Assembly: GCF_015207455.1 (NCBI RefSeq)
Contig: NZ_JADEWV010000008.1
Location: 1-62,587, forward strand
From: Microcoleus sp. LEGE 07076
GTDB lineage: Bacteria; Cyanobacteriota; Cyanobacteriia; Cyanobacteriales; Microcoleaceae
Direction: 5' to 3'
Length of the DNA stretch: 62,587 bases
Numbering within the stretch: position 1 is the first letter of the stretch; each line of letters begins with the position of its first letter. Made by a program: the position numbers and the translations under genes. Under the pieces are notes generated by a model. That model made no database searches. It was not told the origin of the DNA and saw only the letters and a list, made by a program, of their open reading frames with translations. Positions 62,140 through 62,587 of this stretch are shown here, piece after piece.

Positions 62140-62180
62140 GGAATTGGGGATTGGGGATTGGGGATTGAGAATTGGGAATG
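62140..62180. repeat. GGGGATT heptamers flush with the nanE start
   Basis: About five GGGGATT/GGGAATT units end one base from the nanE ATG. On the sense strand the unit is AATCCCC. Confidence 0.85.
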
Positions 62181-62196
62181 GGGATTTTTTTTTAAT

Positions 62197-62562
62197 TTAT
62201 TCCCTGTGTCCTATTGAACTCAAATAAGCGTTAAGTTTTGGTAGTAACTTATCGACAATTGGTTTAAATTTGCTTACTTCTTCGCTTGTGATAAGTTGTC
62301 TAGCATCGGCTAATCTTAACCAGTTTACTGTTTCGTACAAAGAGCCTCTCGCAATTTTTACAAAACCCCGATTATCTTTATCATTATAACGACCTTTTCC
62401 TTCAGTAATATTAGCACAGACACTATCAGCAGACCGAACGATCTGTTTGCCCATCGTATCTTTTGTGAAGTAATCCCATTTTTTAACAATCTCCCAAATC
62501 TGATTCGCCAAACTTTCCGCCAACTTATAAACCTCTAATTCCTCAAAATCAGGTCTTCCCAT
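62197..62562 (-). CDS. Four-helix-bundle protein (23S rRNA intervening-sequence protein family)
   Basis: A 121-aa protein of the family first found inside intervening sequences of 23S rRNA genes. Core FEELEVYKLAESLANQIWEI, MGKQIVRSADSVCANITEGK and RGFVKIARGSLYETVNWLRL are typical. The family is widely found as single genes in cyanobacteria; it forms pentameric helical bundles and may bind nucleic acid, but its function is unknown. No rRNA lies near it. It is complete, with ATG at 62562 and the frame ending at 62197. Confidence 0.93.
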   Translation of the reverse strand: MGRPDFEELEVYKLAESLANQIWEIVKKWDYFTKDTMGKQIVRSADSVCANITEGKGRYNDKDNRGFVKIARGSLYETVNWLRLADARQLITSEEVSKFKPIVDKLLPKLNAYLSSIGHRE

Positions 62563-62587
62563 AATTATCTCAAAAACTCAATTATAT

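Overview
The window looks like the chromosome of a filamentous cyanobacterium of the Microcoleus/Oscillatoria type. The reasons are the very frequent GCGATCGC/CGATCG words (HIP1), a set of cyanobacteria-typical genes (a KaiB-domain SasA kinase, a PedR-like regulator, a Hik2/CSK-like kinase, Ycf33/DUF751, a CCB-type cytochrome assembly factor, DUF3155, DUF3181, DUF760, DUF3318, CofH) and many short heptanucleotide tandem repeats. There are about 50 credible protein genes and one tRNA-Arg(ACG). I see no rRNA, no CRISPR array, no transposase and no prophage block.

Layout. 0-3.4 kb is a decayed defence patch: an unknown 215-aa gene, a free-standing DNA-binding domain like the C-terminus of NgoFVII-type restriction enzymes, a C5-cytosine methyltransferase with a 30-bp perfect palindrome over its start region, and a Uma2 protein. 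3.6-15 kb is housekeeping: hisS, pedR-like, fructokinase and gluconokinase (convergent, shared hairpin), leuC, an LprI-domain secreted protein, sfsA, a GST, a DUF3095 protein and murJ. 15-20 kb has a PhyH-like dioxygenase, small conserved proteins, moaC, the tRNA, a nested palindrome island and a GT4 glycosyltransferase. 20-29 kb has an MFS transporter, a second GT4 protein, a DUF2079 membrane protein, sasA, mutT, DUF760 and a group 2 sigma factor. 29-34.8 kb is rearranged: a Uma2 fragment fused to the 3' half of dapL, a truncated AlaRS paralogue, an intact Uma2 gene, then cofH. 34.9-42.2 kb carries polyprenol-type glycosyl transfer genes (GT2-GtrA and two multi-pass membrane proteins), DUF3318 and a NupC transporter. 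42.3-48.5 kb holds small proteins, a large repeat field and a 1617-aa exoprotein joining a haemagglutinin/TPS domain to a CHAT protease domain. 48.8-62.6 kb has the Hik2-like kinase, DUF3155, a CCB factor, PadR, Ycf33, a Dam-type methyltransferase near a PD-(D/E)XK protein, a Tat-exported phosphoesterase, PBP2, a holin-like protein, nanE and a four-helix-bundle protein.

Themes. Cell envelope functions recur (murJ, PBP2, nanE, glycosyltransferases, the exoprotein). Light/redox/clock signalling is represented by sasA, pedR-like, the Hik2-like kinase and the sigma factor.

The most unusual observations are three. First, the heptamer tracts follow a strand rule in every case I examined: A/C-rich on the sense strand when they lie 5' of a gene, T/G-rich when they lie 3' of it, often flush with start or stop codons. 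Second, the haemagglutinin-CHAT fusion gene begins directly at the end of about 195 bp of heptamers. Third, there are two broken or re-purposed enzyme genes: the Uma2::dapL chimera and the AlaRS-like protein that lacks the alanine-binding Asp.
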